From: an uncultured Maricaulis sp.
GTDB lineage: Bacteria; Pseudomonadota; Alphaproteobacteria; Caulobacterales; Maricaulaceae
Direction: 5' to 3'
Length of the DNA stretch: 64,000 bases
Assembly: GCF_947259345.1 (NCBI RefSeq)
Contig: NZ_CAMYLS010000019.1
Location: forward strand, 142,752-206,751
Shown here: piece after piece, positions 43,130 to 52,704 of the stretch
Position numbering within the stretch: the stretch's first letter is position 1
Layout of the letters: every line of letters starts with the position of its first letter
Made by a program: the position numbers and the translations under genes
Notes under the pieces: generated by a model
The model's database searches: none
What the model saw: the letters and a program-made list of their open reading frames with translations, nothing else
What the model was told of the DNA's origin: nothing

Positions 43130-43912
43130 ATGTATATCGACAGCCACGTCAATCTGCATGGCGAGCAGTTCGCCGAAGATCTCGATGCCGTGATCGAGCG
43201 GGCGAGGGTGGCGGGCGTCGGCCGAATGATCACGATCTGCTGCCAATTGACTGATTTCGAAGCGGTGTCGGCGATCGCCGAGGCGCATGACGATATCTGG
43301 TGCACGATCGGCGCCCATCCGCACCACGCCAAGGACCGTCCCGACATCACCGCTGACGAGCTGATAGAGATCGCGCAGCATCCCAAGGTCGTCGGAATCG
43401 GTGAAACCGGGCTTGATTTCCACTATGGGTATTCGCCCAAAGAGATGCAATTACAATCTCTTACCTCCCATATTGAAGCCGCCCGCCGGGCCGATTTGCC
43501 GCTCATTCTGCATACGCGCGAAGCCGATGAGGCGATGGCGGATCTGCTCGAGGAGGAAATGGGGAAGGGGGCCTTCCGCCCCTTGTTGCACTGTTATACC
43601 GGCGGGGCTGAACTGGCCCATCGGGCTTCCAAGCTCGGTGCTTATTTCGCGGCGTCAGGCATTATCACCTTCAAGAAGGCCGAGGATGTCCGCGCCGTGT
43701 TTCGCGACGAGGTCGCTGATGACCGCGTCATCGTCGAGACCGATTGTCCCTATCTCGCGCCAGTCCCGCACAGAGGCAAGCGCTGCGAACCGGCATTCCT
43801 GCCGGATGTTGCGCATGGCCTGGCCCAGGTGAAGGGTTGGACCGATGAGGAATGTGCGACGCGCACCACCGAGAATTTCTTCCGGCTGTTTGACCGGGTT
43901 CCGAGGCCATGA
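43130..43912 (+). CDS. TatD-family metal-dependent hydrolase (DNase)
   Basis: The 260-residue TIM-barrel hydrolase has the family motifs GIGETGLDFHYGYSP (metal-binding Glu), LPLILHTREADEAM (His) and VETDCPYLAPVPHRGKRCEP (Asp). The first metal motif reads DSHVNLH, so the second His of the usual HxH is Asn. I recall this variant in other alphaproteobacterial members, and it may define a subfamily with a different metal arrangement. TatD proteins act as 3'-5' exonucleases in DNA repair and turnover. Gaps of 2 bases upstream and a 4-base overlap downstream place it within the operon. Confidence 0.92.
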   Translation: MYIDSHVNLHGEQFAEDLDAVIERARVAGVGRMITICCQLTDFEAVSAIAEAHDDIWCTIGAHPHHAKDRPDITADELIEIAQHPKVVGIGETGLDFHYGYSPKEMQLQSLTSHIEAARRADLPLILHTREADEAMADLLEEEMGKGAFRPLLHCYTGGAELAHRASKLGAYFAASGIITFKKAEDVRAVFRDEVADDRVIVETDCPYLAPVPHRGKRCEPAFLPDVAHGLAQVKGWTDEECATRTTENFFRLFDRVPRP

Positions 43913-44760
43913 CCGCGATCACCCGTCTGACGCTGCTCGGAACCGGATCATCCGGCGGTGTTCCGCGGGCCAATGGGGATTGGGGAGCCTGCGATCCGTC
44001 CAATCCGAAGAACCGTCGCCGACGGTGTGCGGCCCTGATCGAGTACGCAGCCAGTGAATCCGATCTTGCAGACGGCGAGGCTGTCACACGCGTCGTGATT
44101 GATACATCGCCGGATTTCCGCGAGCAGATGCTGTCTGCCGGGGTCCGGCGCATTGATGGCGTGGTGATGACCCATGACCATGCCGACCAGACGCACGGCA
44201 TCGACGACCTGCGTGCCTTCGCCTATCTCCAGCGCCAACGGATACCGGTCTGGATGGACAAGCCGACCGCTGACAGCCTGAGCAATCGCTTCAGCTATAC
44301 ATTTCAGGCGCCACCGGGATCGGGTTATCCGCCGATCCTTGACCTGAAAGCGATGCCCGCGTGCGGTGACACGCTTTCAATTGAAGGGCCGGGCGGTCCA
44401 ATCGCGATCATTCCGTTCGACCAGGAACATGGACGGATACGATCTCTGGGATTTCGGATTGGGGAGCTGGCGTATTCAGCCGACATCAATCGCTTGCCCG
44501 ATGAGAGCGCGGACATCCTGTCCGGCATCCGGTGCTGGGTGGTTGACGCATTGCGGGACGAACCGCACCCGACGCATTTCAATATCGACGATGCGCTCGC
44601 GGCGATCGACCGGGTCAGCGTTCCGGAGGCCGTTCTCACCAATCTCCATATCACGCTTGATCATGGTGCGCTTGCCGAGCGTTTGCCGGACGGAGTCCGT
44701 CCCGCGCATGACGGGCTCGCTATCGAGGTTCGAAACGGGTCGGTTTCTATCCGCGGCTGA
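43909..44760 (+). CDS. MBL-fold metallo-hydrolase (PhnP-like)
   Basis: The 283-residue protein is a metallo-beta-lactamase-fold phosphodiesterase-like enzyme. The metal-binding motif is THDHADQTHGIDDLR, preceded by the family start LGTGSSGGVPRANGDWGACDP. Further histidines in DQEHG and NLHITLDHG complete the site. PhnP and related proteins hydrolyse cyclic phosphodiesters, but the substrate here is unknown. It overlaps the TatD-family gene by four bases and ends the tmk-holB-tatD operon, an arrangement common in alphaproteobacteria. Confidence 0.9.
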   Translation: MTAITRLTLLGTGSSGGVPRANGDWGACDPSNPKNRRRRCAALIEYAASESDLADGEAVTRVVIDTSPDFREQMLSAGVRRIDGVVMTHDHADQTHGIDDLRAFAYLQRQRIPVWMDKPTADSLSNRFSYTFQAPPGSGYPPILDLKAMPACGDTLSIEGPGGPIAIIPFDQEHGRIRSLGFRIGELAYSADINRLPDESADILSGIRCWVVDALRDEPHPTHFNIDDALAAIDRVSVPEAVLTNLHITLDHGALAERLPDGVRPAHDGLAIEVRNGSVSIRG

Positions 44761-45079
44761 CTGCGACAGATCAGGTGGTGTGCTGCAGCAGCACCGGCGT
44801 ACCGTACCATTTATTTCTCATAATATTTATTATGCGTGCTATTGATGTTGCGTTGCGACGCAATTCACGGATCGGTCGCCTTCTATAGAGTTCGAAAAAG
44901 CGCACTACTTTCAGGTGCCTTATTCAATTGTCTCAAGCTTCGTCTTATTCGAATTTTCGTTCGCGTGGTATGAGAGGTGAAATTTCCATCCTGCTTTAAG
45001 TATCTCTGACGGGCTTACATGGCAGCAAATCGGATTATGGTCAGCCCGATCAAATTCGCGTCTGCCATCGGAGCTCGAC
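44761..45079. other. Low-GC intergenic region containing the dif-like site
   Basis: This 319-base gap has no credible gene. It is clearly richer in A+T than the surrounding coding DNA, especially 44805-44850 and 44900-44990. It contains the dif-like site (44813-44840) and an overlapping palindrome TTGCGACGCAA around 44854-44864. The promoter of mazG must lie in the right part, but I see no convincing -35/-10 pair. Confidence 0.7.
44813..44840 (-). other. Putative dif site (XerCD recombination site for chromosome dimer resolution)
   Basis: Read on the minus strand, the XerC-type half is AGCACGCATAA, the 6-base spacer is TAAATA, and the XerD-type half is TTATGAGAAAT. Against E. coli dif (halves GGTGCGCATAA and TTATGTTAAAT, spacer TGTATA), 21 of 28 bases match, including 9 of 11 in the XerD half. 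It lies in a low-GC gap, and the genes on both sides point towards it. Confidence 0.75.
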
Positions 45080-45901
45080 ATGTCCGCGCCGCCAGAAACC
45101 CTGCCCCCGATCGATCGCCTTCTCGCCATCATGACGAAGCTCCGCGATCCCGATGGCGGCTGCCCTTGGGATCTCGAACAGGATTTCGCGAGTATCGCGC
45201 CCTACACGATCGAGGAAGCCTATGAAGTCGCCGATGCGATCGAGCGAAAGCGCTATGACGAGTTGAAGGACGAGCTCGGCGATCTCCTCCTTCAGGTCGT
45301 GTTTCACAGTCAGATGGCGTGCGAAGCCGGTCTGTTCGGGTTTGATGACGTCGCCCGGGCGATCAACGACAAAATGGTTCGCCGTCATCCACACGTCTTT
45401 GGCGACGCGACAACACGCGACAGCGTCACCCAGACCGCGGAATGGGAAGCCCTCAAAGCCGCTGAGCGCAAGGCGTCAGACAAGGGTGAGAGCCTGCTGG
45501 ATGATGTTCCGGTGGCCCTACCCGCTTTGAAACGCGCCCAGAAACTGCAGAAGCGTGCGGCCACGGTCGGTTTTGACTGGCCGACCGCGGATCGCGTTCT
45601 GGACAAGGTCGATGAGGAATTGGCTGAAGTGCGCGAAGCGATGGCCCAGCATGATGCTGACGCGGTCGCCGAGGAAATCGGCGATCTAATATTCGTGTGC
45701 ACCAATCTGGGTCGCAAGATGAAGGTCGATGTCGAAGCCGCGACCCGCAGCGCCAATGCCAAGTTTGAGCGGCGCTTCCGACATATCGAACGGGCACTTG
45801 AGGCGCAGGGCCGGACGACGTCCGACGCCTCACTGGACGAGATGGAAGCGCTTTGGGATCAGGCGAAAAAGATCGAGAAAGGCGTGGCCGAATCCGCCTG
45901 A
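45080..45901 (+). CDS. mazG: Nucleoside triphosphate pyrophosphohydrolase MazG
   Basis: MazG hydrolyses (d)NTPs to NMPs, cleaning aberrant nucleotides and lowering ppGpp in stress. The 273-residue protein has two all-alpha MazG domains, as in E. coli. The first begins LRDPDGGCPWDLEQDFASI and carries the metal-binding EEAYEVADAIE and ELGDLLLQVVFHSQMA. The second has EELAEVREAMAQ and EEIGDLIFVCTNLGRK. The ATG at 45080 (MSAPPETLPPIDRLL) is preceded by GGAGCTCG. The stop lies close to the convergent hflX stop. Confidence 0.95.
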   Translation: MSAPPETLPPIDRLLAIMTKLRDPDGGCPWDLEQDFASIAPYTIEEAYEVADAIERKRYDELKDELGDLLLQVVFHSQMACEAGLFGFDDVARAINDKMVRRHPHVFGDATTRDSVTQTAEWEALKAAERKASDKGESLLDDVPVALPALKRAQKLQKRAATVGFDWPTADRVLDKVDEELAEVREAMAQHDADAVAEEIGDLIFVCTNLGRKMKVDVEAATRSANAKFERRFRHIERALEAQGRTTSDASLDEMEALWDQAKKIEKGVAESA

Positions 45902-45927
45902 GCGATGAAAACGGCTAGCCCCAACGG

Positions 45928-47280
45928 CTAGAAATCATCCTCGTCCTCGACCTCGCCAATTCCCTGCGGAATAGCCAGGTCAGGAAATTGAGACCGGAAA
46001 CGGCCGGCCTCGACCGGGTGCAAACGCACCTGAAGTGTGCTGGCGCCGGTCTTGTTGTCCATTTTACTGGCCAGGACATCACCATGCGCATGGAGCCAGG
46101 CCAGAGCGCGTGCATCCTGGGGCGGTATGGTAATCTCCAGGCGTTCATTCTCTCTCGACAGCGCACGCTCGATCGCATCGACGAGGGTTTCAACACCCTC
46201 ACCGGTAGCGGCAGACAGGGCCAGCTTTAACGGTCGTGCGGCCTTCAGATTGGCCATCTGGACAGAAATCGCGAGGTCCTCACGGCCGTCTTCGTCGAGT
46301 TGATCGGCCTTGTTCCACGCTTCCAGCATGGCCTGTTCGTGAGCCGGACCGGCCTCGATCGCATCGAGCACGCCTTCGACATCCTCGATACGGCCATCGC
46401 GGTCAGGATCAGAAGAATCAATGACATGCACAAGCAGGTCAGCTTCACGGACTTCTTCCAGCGTCGCCCGAAAAGCCGCGATCAGCTCGGTCGGCAGATC
46501 GGTGATGAAGCCGACCGTATCGGACAGGAGAATGCGTGTACCACCGGGAAGGTCCACCGCCCTCACCGTCGGATCCAGAGTTGCGAAGGGCATGTCTTCA
46601 GCGAACACTCCAGCCCCAGTCAACTTGTTGAAAAGCGTTGATTTTCCGGCATTCGTATAGCCTACGAGCGCGACGGTCGGAAACGGTACATCCTGGCGCT
46701 TGGCCCGGTGCAATGAGCGTGTCCGCCGCACCTCATCGAGCTGTCGCCGCAACTTGGACATTTTCTCGCTCAGGAGGCGTCGGTCTGTCTCGATCTGGGT
46801 TTCACCCGGTCCCGCCAGGAAGCCGCCACCGCCCCGCTGGCGTTCAAGATGTGTCCAGGTGCGCACAAGGCGGGACCGCTCATAGGCCAGCCGGGCGAGC
46901 TCGACCTGAAGGACACCCTCCTTCGTGCGGGCCCTCTGGCCGAAGATTTCAAGGATCAGACCGGTCCGGTCGATCACTTTCACATTCAGGCTCTTTTCCA
47001 GATTGCGCTGCTGGACAGGCGAGAGTGCGGCATCAATGATCGCCACATTGGCTTCGAGCTCTACCAGCAGGTCGCGCAATTCTTCCAGCTTGCCGCGCCC
47101 GAAATAGCGGCCCGCATCGATCTTGCGCATGGGCAATATGAAGGCGTCCCCGACTTCAAGGTCGAGGGCTTCTGCCAGGCCGGTGGCCTCTTCCAGGCGC
47201 GCCTCGGCGCGGCCCATCGTGTCTCGGCTGGCGGGATGAATGACAAGGGCGCGCGATACCGGCGCCTCGCGCTCAATCAA
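45928..47280 (-). CDS. hflX: GTPase HflX
   Basis: HflX is a ribosome-associated GTPase that splits or rescues stalled 70S ribosomes. The 450-residue protein has an N-terminal HflX domain (about 10-190, with [12 protein letters not shown] and [14 protein letters not shown]) and a GTPase domain with G1 GYTNAGKST at 207-215, G2/G3 region LDPTVR and LSDTVGFI, and G4 NKAD. It also has a C-terminal extension. The ATG overlaps the hfq stop by four bases, the classical hfq-hflX pairing. It is the last gene of the large minus-strand cluster starting at dusB. Confidence 0.96.
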   Translation of the reverse strand: MIEREAPVSRALVIHPASRDTMGRAEARLEEATGLAEALDLEVGDAFILPMRKIDAGRYFGRGKLEELRDLLVELEANVAIIDAALSPVQQRNLEKSLNVKVIDRTGLILEIFGQRARTKEGVLQVELARLAYERSRLVRTWTHLERQRGGGGFLAGPGETQIETDRRLLSEKMSKLRRQLDEVRRTRSLHRAKRQDVPFPTVALVGYTNAGKSTLFNKLTGAGVFAEDMPFATLDPTVRAVDLPGGTRILLSDTVGFITDLPTELIAAFRATLEEVREADLLVHVIDSSDPDRDGRIEDVEGVLDAIEAGPAHEQAMLEAWNKADQLDEDGREDLAISVQMANLKAARPLKLALSAATGEGVETLVDAIERALSRENERLEITIPPQDARALAWLHAHGDVLASKMDNKTGASTLQVRLHPVEAGRFRSQFPDLAIPQGIGEVEDEDDF

Positions 47281-47549
47281 TCCGTGGCGCTCTCTTCCGC
47301 TGCATCCTCATCCGCCTTGTCGTCCTCGAACAAGGATACCGGTGCGGCCGGCATGATGGTCGAGATGGCGTGCTTGTAGACGAGCTGTGACAGCCCGTCC
47401 CGACGAAGCAGGACACAGAAATTGTCGAACCAGGTGACGACACCCTGCAGCTTCACGCCATTAACGAGGAAGATGGTCAGGGGCGTCTTCGTTTTACGCA
47501 CAGAGTTCAGGAAGACATCCTGGAGATTTTGTTTCTTATCGTGCGACAT
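47277..47549 (-). CDS. hfq: RNA chaperone Hfq
   Basis: The 90-residue Hfq forms a hexameric ring that pairs small RNAs with mRNAs. The Sm1 motif ([29 protein letters not shown]) and the Sm2 motif ([12 protein letters not shown]) are clear. The short acidic C-terminal tail ([17 protein letters not shown]) is typical of alphaproteobacterial Hfq. I chose the ATG at 47549 with GGAG 5 bases upstream; the 29-codon extension to 47636 is not conserved in the family. It overlaps hflX by four bases. Confidence 0.97.
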   Translation of the reverse strand: MSHDKKQNLQDVFLNSVRKTKTPLTIFLVNGVKLQGVVTWFDNFCVLLRRDGLSQLVYKHAISTIMPAAPVSLFEDDKADEDAAEESATD

Positions 47550-47655
47550 GTTGGCTCCGCATGCGTCGCTTTGATCAGCGATTCGTATAAAGGGTATACA
47601 GGCCCTGCCTTGTGCTGCAACCACTTCATTTTGCATGGGAAGCTGCAGTCTGGCC

Positions 47656-48501
47656 TCAAGCCTCCCGGAGGTAGGCCCCGCGCAGCGTCAGCGCCAGCGA
47701 ACCCGGTTCACCATTGGCGATGATATGGTTATCGATCGCGATCACCGGCGTGACGAAAGACGTTGCTGATGTCAGGAAGGCCTCGCGCGCGTCATAGGCT
47801 TCTTGCGGGGTAAAGCCCCTCTCCTCGATTTCCAAGCCAAGCTCTTGAGCGCATTTGAATATCCGTGCCCGCGTGATGCCGTGGAGGATACCGTGATCAG
47901 CCTGACGCGTGACCAGTTTCCCCGCTTTTGTGACGATCCAGGCATTGGTTGAGCTGCCTTCTGTGACATGCCCGTCAGTGTCGACTTGCCAGGCCTCAAC
48001 CGCGCCCGCTTCGTGCGCGGCCTGCTTGGCGAGGACATTTGGCAACAGGTTTACAGTTTTGATGTCACAGCGTGCCCAACGCTGGTCGGGCGTGGTTATG
48101 ACAGTAATCCCACGCTCGGCTCGAGTCTCCGCTGCGGCATGATCAAGTCGCTTGCAGGTCAGGACGATCGTCGGCGTGATCCGCTGTTTGGGGAAAGCAT
48201 GATCGCGCCGGGCTTGCCCGCGCGAGACCTGGAGATAGACAAGCCCGTTCGTCACCCGGTTCCGGCGCAGCAATTCGCTAATGATGTGCTCAAGCGCCGC
48301 CCGGCTTCGCGGCGCCGGAATCCGGAGTTCACCCAACGAGCGCTCGAGGCGCTGGAAATGCCCGTCAGAATCCATGAGGCGACCCTTGCGGACGCTCCAC
48401 ACCTCATACACGGCATCGGCAAACTGGAAGCCGCGATCCTCGACATGGATTGATGCTTCTCGGTGCGGGAGAAATCGGCCATTTACATAGGCAAAGCGCA
48501 T
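47656..48501 (-). CDS. dat: D-amino-acid aminotransferase (class IV)
   Basis: The 281-residue fold-type IV PLP enzyme resembles D-alanine aminotransferases. The Schiff-base lysine is K148 in [15 protein letters not shown]. The start [30 protein letters not shown] and the [10 protein letters not shown] phosphate-binding segment are characteristic. Branched-chain aminotransferases share the fold, but the [12 protein letters not shown] motif favours the D-amino-acid group. It lies between trkH and hfq, as in other alphaproteobacteria, and would supply D-Ala or D-Glu for the cell wall. Confidence 0.92.
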   Translation of the reverse strand: MRFAYVNGRFLPHREASIHVEDRGFQFADAVYEVWSVRKGRLMDSDGHFQRLERSLGELRIPAPRSRAALEHIISELLRRNRVTNGLVYLQVSRGQARRDHAFPKQRITPTIVLTCKRLDHAAAETRAERGITVITTPDQRWARCDIKTVNLLPNVLAKQAAHEAGAVEAWQVDTDGHVTEGSSTNAWIVTKAGKLVTRQADHGILHGITRARIFKCAQELGLEIEERGFTPQEAYDAREAFLTSATSFVTPVIAIDNHIIANGEPGSLALTLRGAYLREA

Positions 48502-48510
48502 GGTTGTCCG

Positions 48511-49914
48511 CTATTTCCTCTTGAACAGGGCCCAGATAGCAGCAATCGCCGCCAACACTTCCAGACGCCCCAGGATCATGGCTGAAATAAGGATCGGCTT
48601 GGCTTCGTCCGGTACCTGCCGCCAGCTGGTCATCTCATGAGACTGGTCCAGCATCGGCCCGATATTGGCAAGGGCCGCGGTCATCGCGAGAAAGGCGGTC
48701 TCGAAGTCCAGCCCCACCGATGAGAGCGCCATCGTTCCAAGCCCGATCGCCGCCACGAAAGCTAATACATAGGCCCAGATTCCGACGAGCGCGCCTTCGT
48801 GAACGCGCCGACCGCGGAAGCTGACCGGAACAACACTGCGTGGATCGGACAGAATGGCCAGTTCAGCGCCCATGCGCTTCCAGAGCAGCAGAATTCGCGA
48901 CACCTTGATCCCGCCGGTTGTCGAGGCTGCGGCGCCGCCGATCAAAGCCACAAAGATCGAGGCGGCCAGAGCCGGGATGGTCCCGCCACCGGCTGAAAAC
49001 CCGCTCGTTGTGACGATGAAGGCCGCATCCATCACGTCAGAAAAGGGCGTGCCGGGACGGGCGAGAATGAAAAAGCCGCCCAGGCCCACGATAAGCGCGA
49101 AAATGCCAAGAATATCCGGGTCGCGCAGCACTGACCGGTCGCGGATAACATCCCAGAACAACGCGATATTCAGCGCTCCAACGAGGCAGCCAGTCATTAC
49201 CCAGACGGTTGAGATCGGCCCGATTGTGTCCAGCAATCCGCCATCGGTCGGGGTGTAGCCGCTGGTCGAAATCGCGCTCATCGACAGCACAGTGGCATTG
49301 AACAGACCATTGCCCGCAAACAGCAGACCCAGCCACACCAGCGAGGTCAGTACGGAGTAGATGATCGCCACTCGTTTGGCGGCAAGTGGAAGATGCGAGA
49401 ACACATTGTCAGAGCGCAATGTCAGCAGGGCGGATTTTCGGATTGCAGGGACATCCCGATCCAGAGCCGCGAACACACCGATCGCGAGCAGAAGCGTCGC
49501 ATACCCCCCCAGCCAGCCAAGGATGGCCCGCCAGAAGATCAAGGCGCGTGGCAGATCGTCGGCCGGCAGCAAGGTTGCGCCTGTCGTGGTCACCGCCGAA
49601 TAGGCCTCGAACACCGCGTCGATCGGGTCGAAATACCCGGTCAGCCAGAAGGGGAGCGCGGCCATGGCCGGTGCGGTGATCCAGGACAAAAGGGCCAGGC
49701 CGAGCGCGTCCAGCGCGCTGGCCCGCGATTTCAGTCCGCGTGTCGCGGTGAGAATGAAGATGCCCGGAATGAATGCGATGAGCGCCGTCGTTCCGAAAAG
49801 CGGAGCCAGATGCGGCTCTCCAACGGCCGCGGCCACGAAGGCCGCGAACAGCGCGACACCTGCGAACAGGACCCAAAGCGCGCCCAGCGGCCGGAGAAAA
49901 GCAACAGGCGTCAT
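48511..49914 (-). CDS. trkH: Potassium uptake protein TrkH
   Basis: This 467-residue inner-membrane channel subunit has the four pore-loop repeats of the Trk/Ktr superfamily, for example SAVTTTGATLL, SAISTSGYTPTDGG and VTTSGFSAGGG, each with a Gly in place of a full TVGYG filter. About ten membrane segments are seen. With cytosolic TrkA, which follows in the transcript order just upstream (3-base gap), it forms a gated K+ uptake system. Linkage to ntrYX is a conserved alphaproteobacterial arrangement. Confidence 0.95.
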   Translation of the reverse strand: MTPVAFLRPLGALWVLFAGVALFAAFVAAAVGEPHLAPLFGTTALIAFIPGIFILTATRGLKSRASALDALGLALLSWITAPAMAALPFWLTGYFDPIDAVFEAYSAVTTTGATLLPADDLPRALIFWRAILGWLGGYATLLLAIGVFAALDRDVPAIRKSALLTLRSDNVFSHLPLAAKRVAIIYSVLTSLVWLGLLFAGNGLFNATVLSMSAISTSGYTPTDGGLLDTIGPISTVWVMTGCLVGALNIALFWDVIRDRSVLRDPDILGIFALIVGLGGFFILARPGTPFSDVMDAAFIVTTSGFSAGGGTIPALAASIFVALIGGAAASTTGGIKVSRILLLWKRMGAELAILSDPRSVVPVSFRGRRVHEGALVGIWAYVLAFVAAIGLGTMALSSVGLDFETAFLAMTAALANIGPMLDQSHEMTSWRQVPDEAKPILISAMILGRLEVLAAIAAIWALFKRK

Positions 49915-49917
49915 GAC

Positions 49918-51291
49918 CTAAAAGTATTCGAGACTGACGCGGAAGAGATGCTCAACCTTCGGGATGAGCGCCGTATTGCAAAACAGGAGAACGCGATCAT
50001 TTTCGCGGATCCGCCCTTCATCGCAGGGCAGGATGACCTTGTCGCCTCGCACGACGGCGCCAAGGGCAACACCATCCGGTAATTCGAGCTCGTCCAGCGT
50101 CTTGCCGACCAGCGGCGAGGTCGAGAGCGCGACGCCTTCCAGGGCCTCGGCCTGTCCGCCCCCCAGGCTTTGCAGCCCGGTAATCCGGCCGCGCCGGATA
50201 TGCTGGAGGATGGTCGACACCGTGGTCGCACGCGGGTCGATGAGAACATCGATATCGAGTGCATCCCGCAGGCTTTCAAAGGCGCGGTCATTGATCAGGG
50301 ACAGGGCCCGTTCGGCCCCTTCCCGCTTCGCCATGACGGCAGAGAGCATATTGACCTTGTCGTCATTGGTTACACAGACGACCAGTTCAGCCTCACCGAC
50401 CCCGGCCTCGTGCAGCAAGCGGGCATCGAGACCGTCACCATGCAGGACCACAGTGCGCTTCAATCGCTCGGCTGCCGCTTCAGCGCGCGCCTTGTTGGCT
50501 TCAATCAGGCGGACTTTCACGCCGCCGGCTCGTTCCAGCGCCCGCGCGACATAGACGCCGATATTCCCGGCTCCGACGACGACGACGCGGCGAATCTGTT
50601 CGGAATTGCGTCCGAAGATGTCGAGGATCCGTCGCACCTGGCGGCTCTCGGTGACGATGTAGACGTCATCGCCTGCCAGGAGCGGGTCATGGAGTTTGGG
50701 AATGAAGAGCGTCTGCTCCCGTTGCACGCCCACGACGGCCAGGCGCAGATCGGGGAAGAGCTCCATGACCTGCTCGGTGGTCGATCCGGCCACCGGTGAA
50801 TTTTCATCCAGACGCAGGCCGAGCAGCTGGACCCGACCGCCAGAAAAGACTGCGGTATTGAAAGCGCCCGGCGTCTCGACACGCTGCAGGATGGCACGCC
50901 CGACTTCCAGTTCGGGCGAGATCACGACATCAACCGGCATATTCCCGGTCGAGAAGAGATCGCCCCAGGCCGGGTCGAGATAGTTCTGTGCGCGGACACG
51001 GGCGATGCGCATCGGGGTGTGAAACAGCGAGTGGGCGACCTGACAGGCCACCATGTTGGTTTCATCCGAATGCGTCACGGCGACAAGCAGGTCAGCCTGG
51101 CGAGCCCCTGCCCGCTCCAGAACATCCGGATGCGACCCGTGTCCGACCACGCCTTGCACATCCAGATCCGTGACCACATTGTCGATCAGCTCTGTTGACC
51201 AGTCGACGACCGTGACGGCATTGCCCTCACGGGCCAGCGCGCGGGCAATACCCACACCGACCTGCCCGGCTCCGCAGACAATCGCTTTCAT
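49918..51291 (-). CDS. trkA: Potassium uptake regulatory protein TrkA
   Basis: The 457-residue cytosolic protein has two tandem RCK modules, each with a Rossmann NAD(H)-binding subdomain and a RCK-C subdomain. The first begins KAIVCGAGQVGVGIARAL with a GxGxxG motif, the second VVVVGAGNIGVYVARAL near residue 235. It regulates TrkH gating by nucleotide binding. It sits 21 bases after ntrX and 3 bases before trkH in the same transcript. Confidence 0.96.
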   Translation of the reverse strand: MKAIVCGAGQVGVGIARALAREGNAVTVVDWSTELIDNVVTDLDVQGVVGHGSHPDVLERAGARQADLLVAVTHSDETNMVACQVAHSLFHTPMRIARVRAQNYLDPAWGDLFSTGNMPVDVVISPELEVGRAILQRVETPGAFNTAVFSGGRVQLLGLRLDENSPVAGSTTEQVMELFPDLRLAVVGVQREQTLFIPKLHDPLLAGDDVYIVTESRQVRRILDIFGRNSEQIRRVVVVGAGNIGVYVARALERAGGVKVRLIEANKARAEAAAERLKRTVVLHGDGLDARLLHEAGVGEAELVVCVTNDDKVNMLSAVMAKREGAERALSLINDRAFESLRDALDIDVLIDPRATTVSTILQHIRRGRITGLQSLGGGQAEALEGVALSTSPLVGKTLDELELPDGVALGAVVRGDKVILPCDEGRIRENDRVLLFCNTALIPKVEHLFRVSLEYF

Positions 51292-51312
51292 GTCAGATTC
51301 CTCCGGCCGGCG

Positions 51313-52701
51313 TCAGGCCGCACCTTCGCGTTGCGGGCTGCCAACCCCGAGAGATTTGAGCTTGCGATGCAATGCCGAGCGCTCCATGCCAATGAAGGCC
51401 GCGGTGCGCGAGATATTGCCACCAAAACGGTCGATCTGGGCCTTGAGATATTCACGCTCGAAATTCTCCCGGGCCTCGCGCAGCGACAGGGCAATCATCT
51501 TTTCGGCATCAAAACCGACATCCTGATTTTCCCGTGTGACGACTTCCGATGGAAGCGAGTCGAGGGTGATCGGCTCGTTCATTGCACCCGTCGCCAGGAT
51601 CAGCAGGCGTTCGATGTTATTACGCAATTGACGGACATTGCCCGGCCAACCATGCGCCTGCAAGGCCGCCATGACATCATCACCGAACCGACGGCGTGGC
51701 AGACCGGCTGAATTGGTCAGGCGCTCCACGAAATGGGTCACCAGCGCGGGGATGTCCTCGCGACGATCAGCAAGTGGCGGGACCTGCACCGGCACCACCG
51801 CCAGGCGGTGATAGAGATCCTCGCGGAAAAGCCCGCCCTGGATGCGACCGGCCAGGTCCTGGGCGGTCGATGAGATCACCCGGACATTGACCTGGACATC
51901 CGCTGCGCCACCGATGCGCCGGAAACGCTGCTCGACAAGCAGCCGCAGCAATTTGCTTTGCGTGTCCTTTGGCATGTCGGCGATCTCATCGAGATAGAGC
52001 GTGCCCCCATGGGCCCGCTCAAGCAGACCGACATGCTTGATGCTGCCATCCTCGTTCTCGCGTCCGAAAAGCTCTTCTTCCACGCCGTCAGGCGACATGC
52101 CGGGTGCACTCACGGCGATGAAATCGGCGTTTGAGCGCGGGGAGCTTTCGTGAATCAAACGCGCGACCAATTCCTTGCCGGCACCCGATGGCCCCCGGAT
52201 AAGCACACGGCTATTGGTCGGTGCGACACGGTCGATCAGCTGACGGACCTGAACAATCCCGCTGGAATCACCAATCAGCGAGCTTTGCGTCTCGCTACGG
52301 GCTCGCAACTGCGCGTTTTCCGAACGCAGACGGCTGGTCTCGAGCGCGCGCGTGACGGTCAGGAGGAGCTTGTCGCTCTTGAAGGGTTTTTCCAGGAAAT
52401 CATAGGCACCCTTTCGGATCGCCGCGACCGCGGTTTCGATCGTGCCATGGCCGGAAATGACGATGACCGGCATGTTTGGATCAATGGCGCGAAACTCGTC
52501 GAGCAATTCAATCCCGTCCAGGCGGCTGCCCTGCAACCAGACGTCCAGAATCACCAGGGAGGGCTTGCGCGCCCGGATCTCGTCGAGGGCGCCGTCTGCA
52601 TGCGCGGCCTCGCGGGTTTCATACCCGTCATCTTCCAGCAGCCCACCGATCAACTCGCGGATATCTGCCTCATCATCCACGATCAGAATGTCGCGCGCCA
52701 T
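51313..52701 (-). CDS. ntrX: NtrX response regulator
   Basis: The 462-residue partner of the NtrY kinase regulates envelope, nitrogen and redox-linked genes and cell-cycle functions in alphaproteobacteria. It has a receiver domain with phosphoacceptor D53 (LVILDVWLQG), an AAA+ domain with Walker A GPSGAGKE and Walker B TLYLDEIADMP, and a C-terminal Fis-type helix-turn-helix (GGNISRTAAFIGMERSALHRKL). The sigma-54-contacting GAFTGA loop is replaced by EDGSIKHVG, as is known for NtrX proteins, so sigma-54 activation is not expected. The start lies 3 bases after the ntrY stop. Confidence 0.96.
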   Translation of the reverse strand: MARDILIVDDEADIRELIGGLLEDDGYETREAAHADGALDEIRARKPSLVILDVWLQGSRLDGIELLDEFRAIDPNMPVIVISGHGTIETAVAAIRKGAYDFLEKPFKSDKLLLTVTRALETSRLRSENAQLRARSETQSSLIGDSSGIVQVRQLIDRVAPTNSRVLIRGPSGAGKELVARLIHESSPRSNADFIAVSAPGMSPDGVEEELFGRENEDGSIKHVGLLERAHGGTLYLDEIADMPKDTQSKLLRLLVEQRFRRIGGAADVQVNVRVISSTAQDLAGRIQGGLFREDLYHRLAVVPVQVPPLADRREDIPALVTHFVERLTNSAGLPRRRFGDDVMAALQAHGWPGNVRQLRNNIERLLILATGAMNEPITLDSLPSEVVTRENQDVGFDAEKMIALSLREARENFEREYLKAQIDRFGGNISRTAAFIGMERSALHRKLKSLGVGSPQREGAA

Positions 52702-52704
52702 GGA

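Noticed and set aside
44819..44834. CATAATA-TT-TATTATG as a regulator operator
   Set aside because: The flanking bases and spacing fit XerC and XerD half-sites much better, and no regulator gene adjoins.
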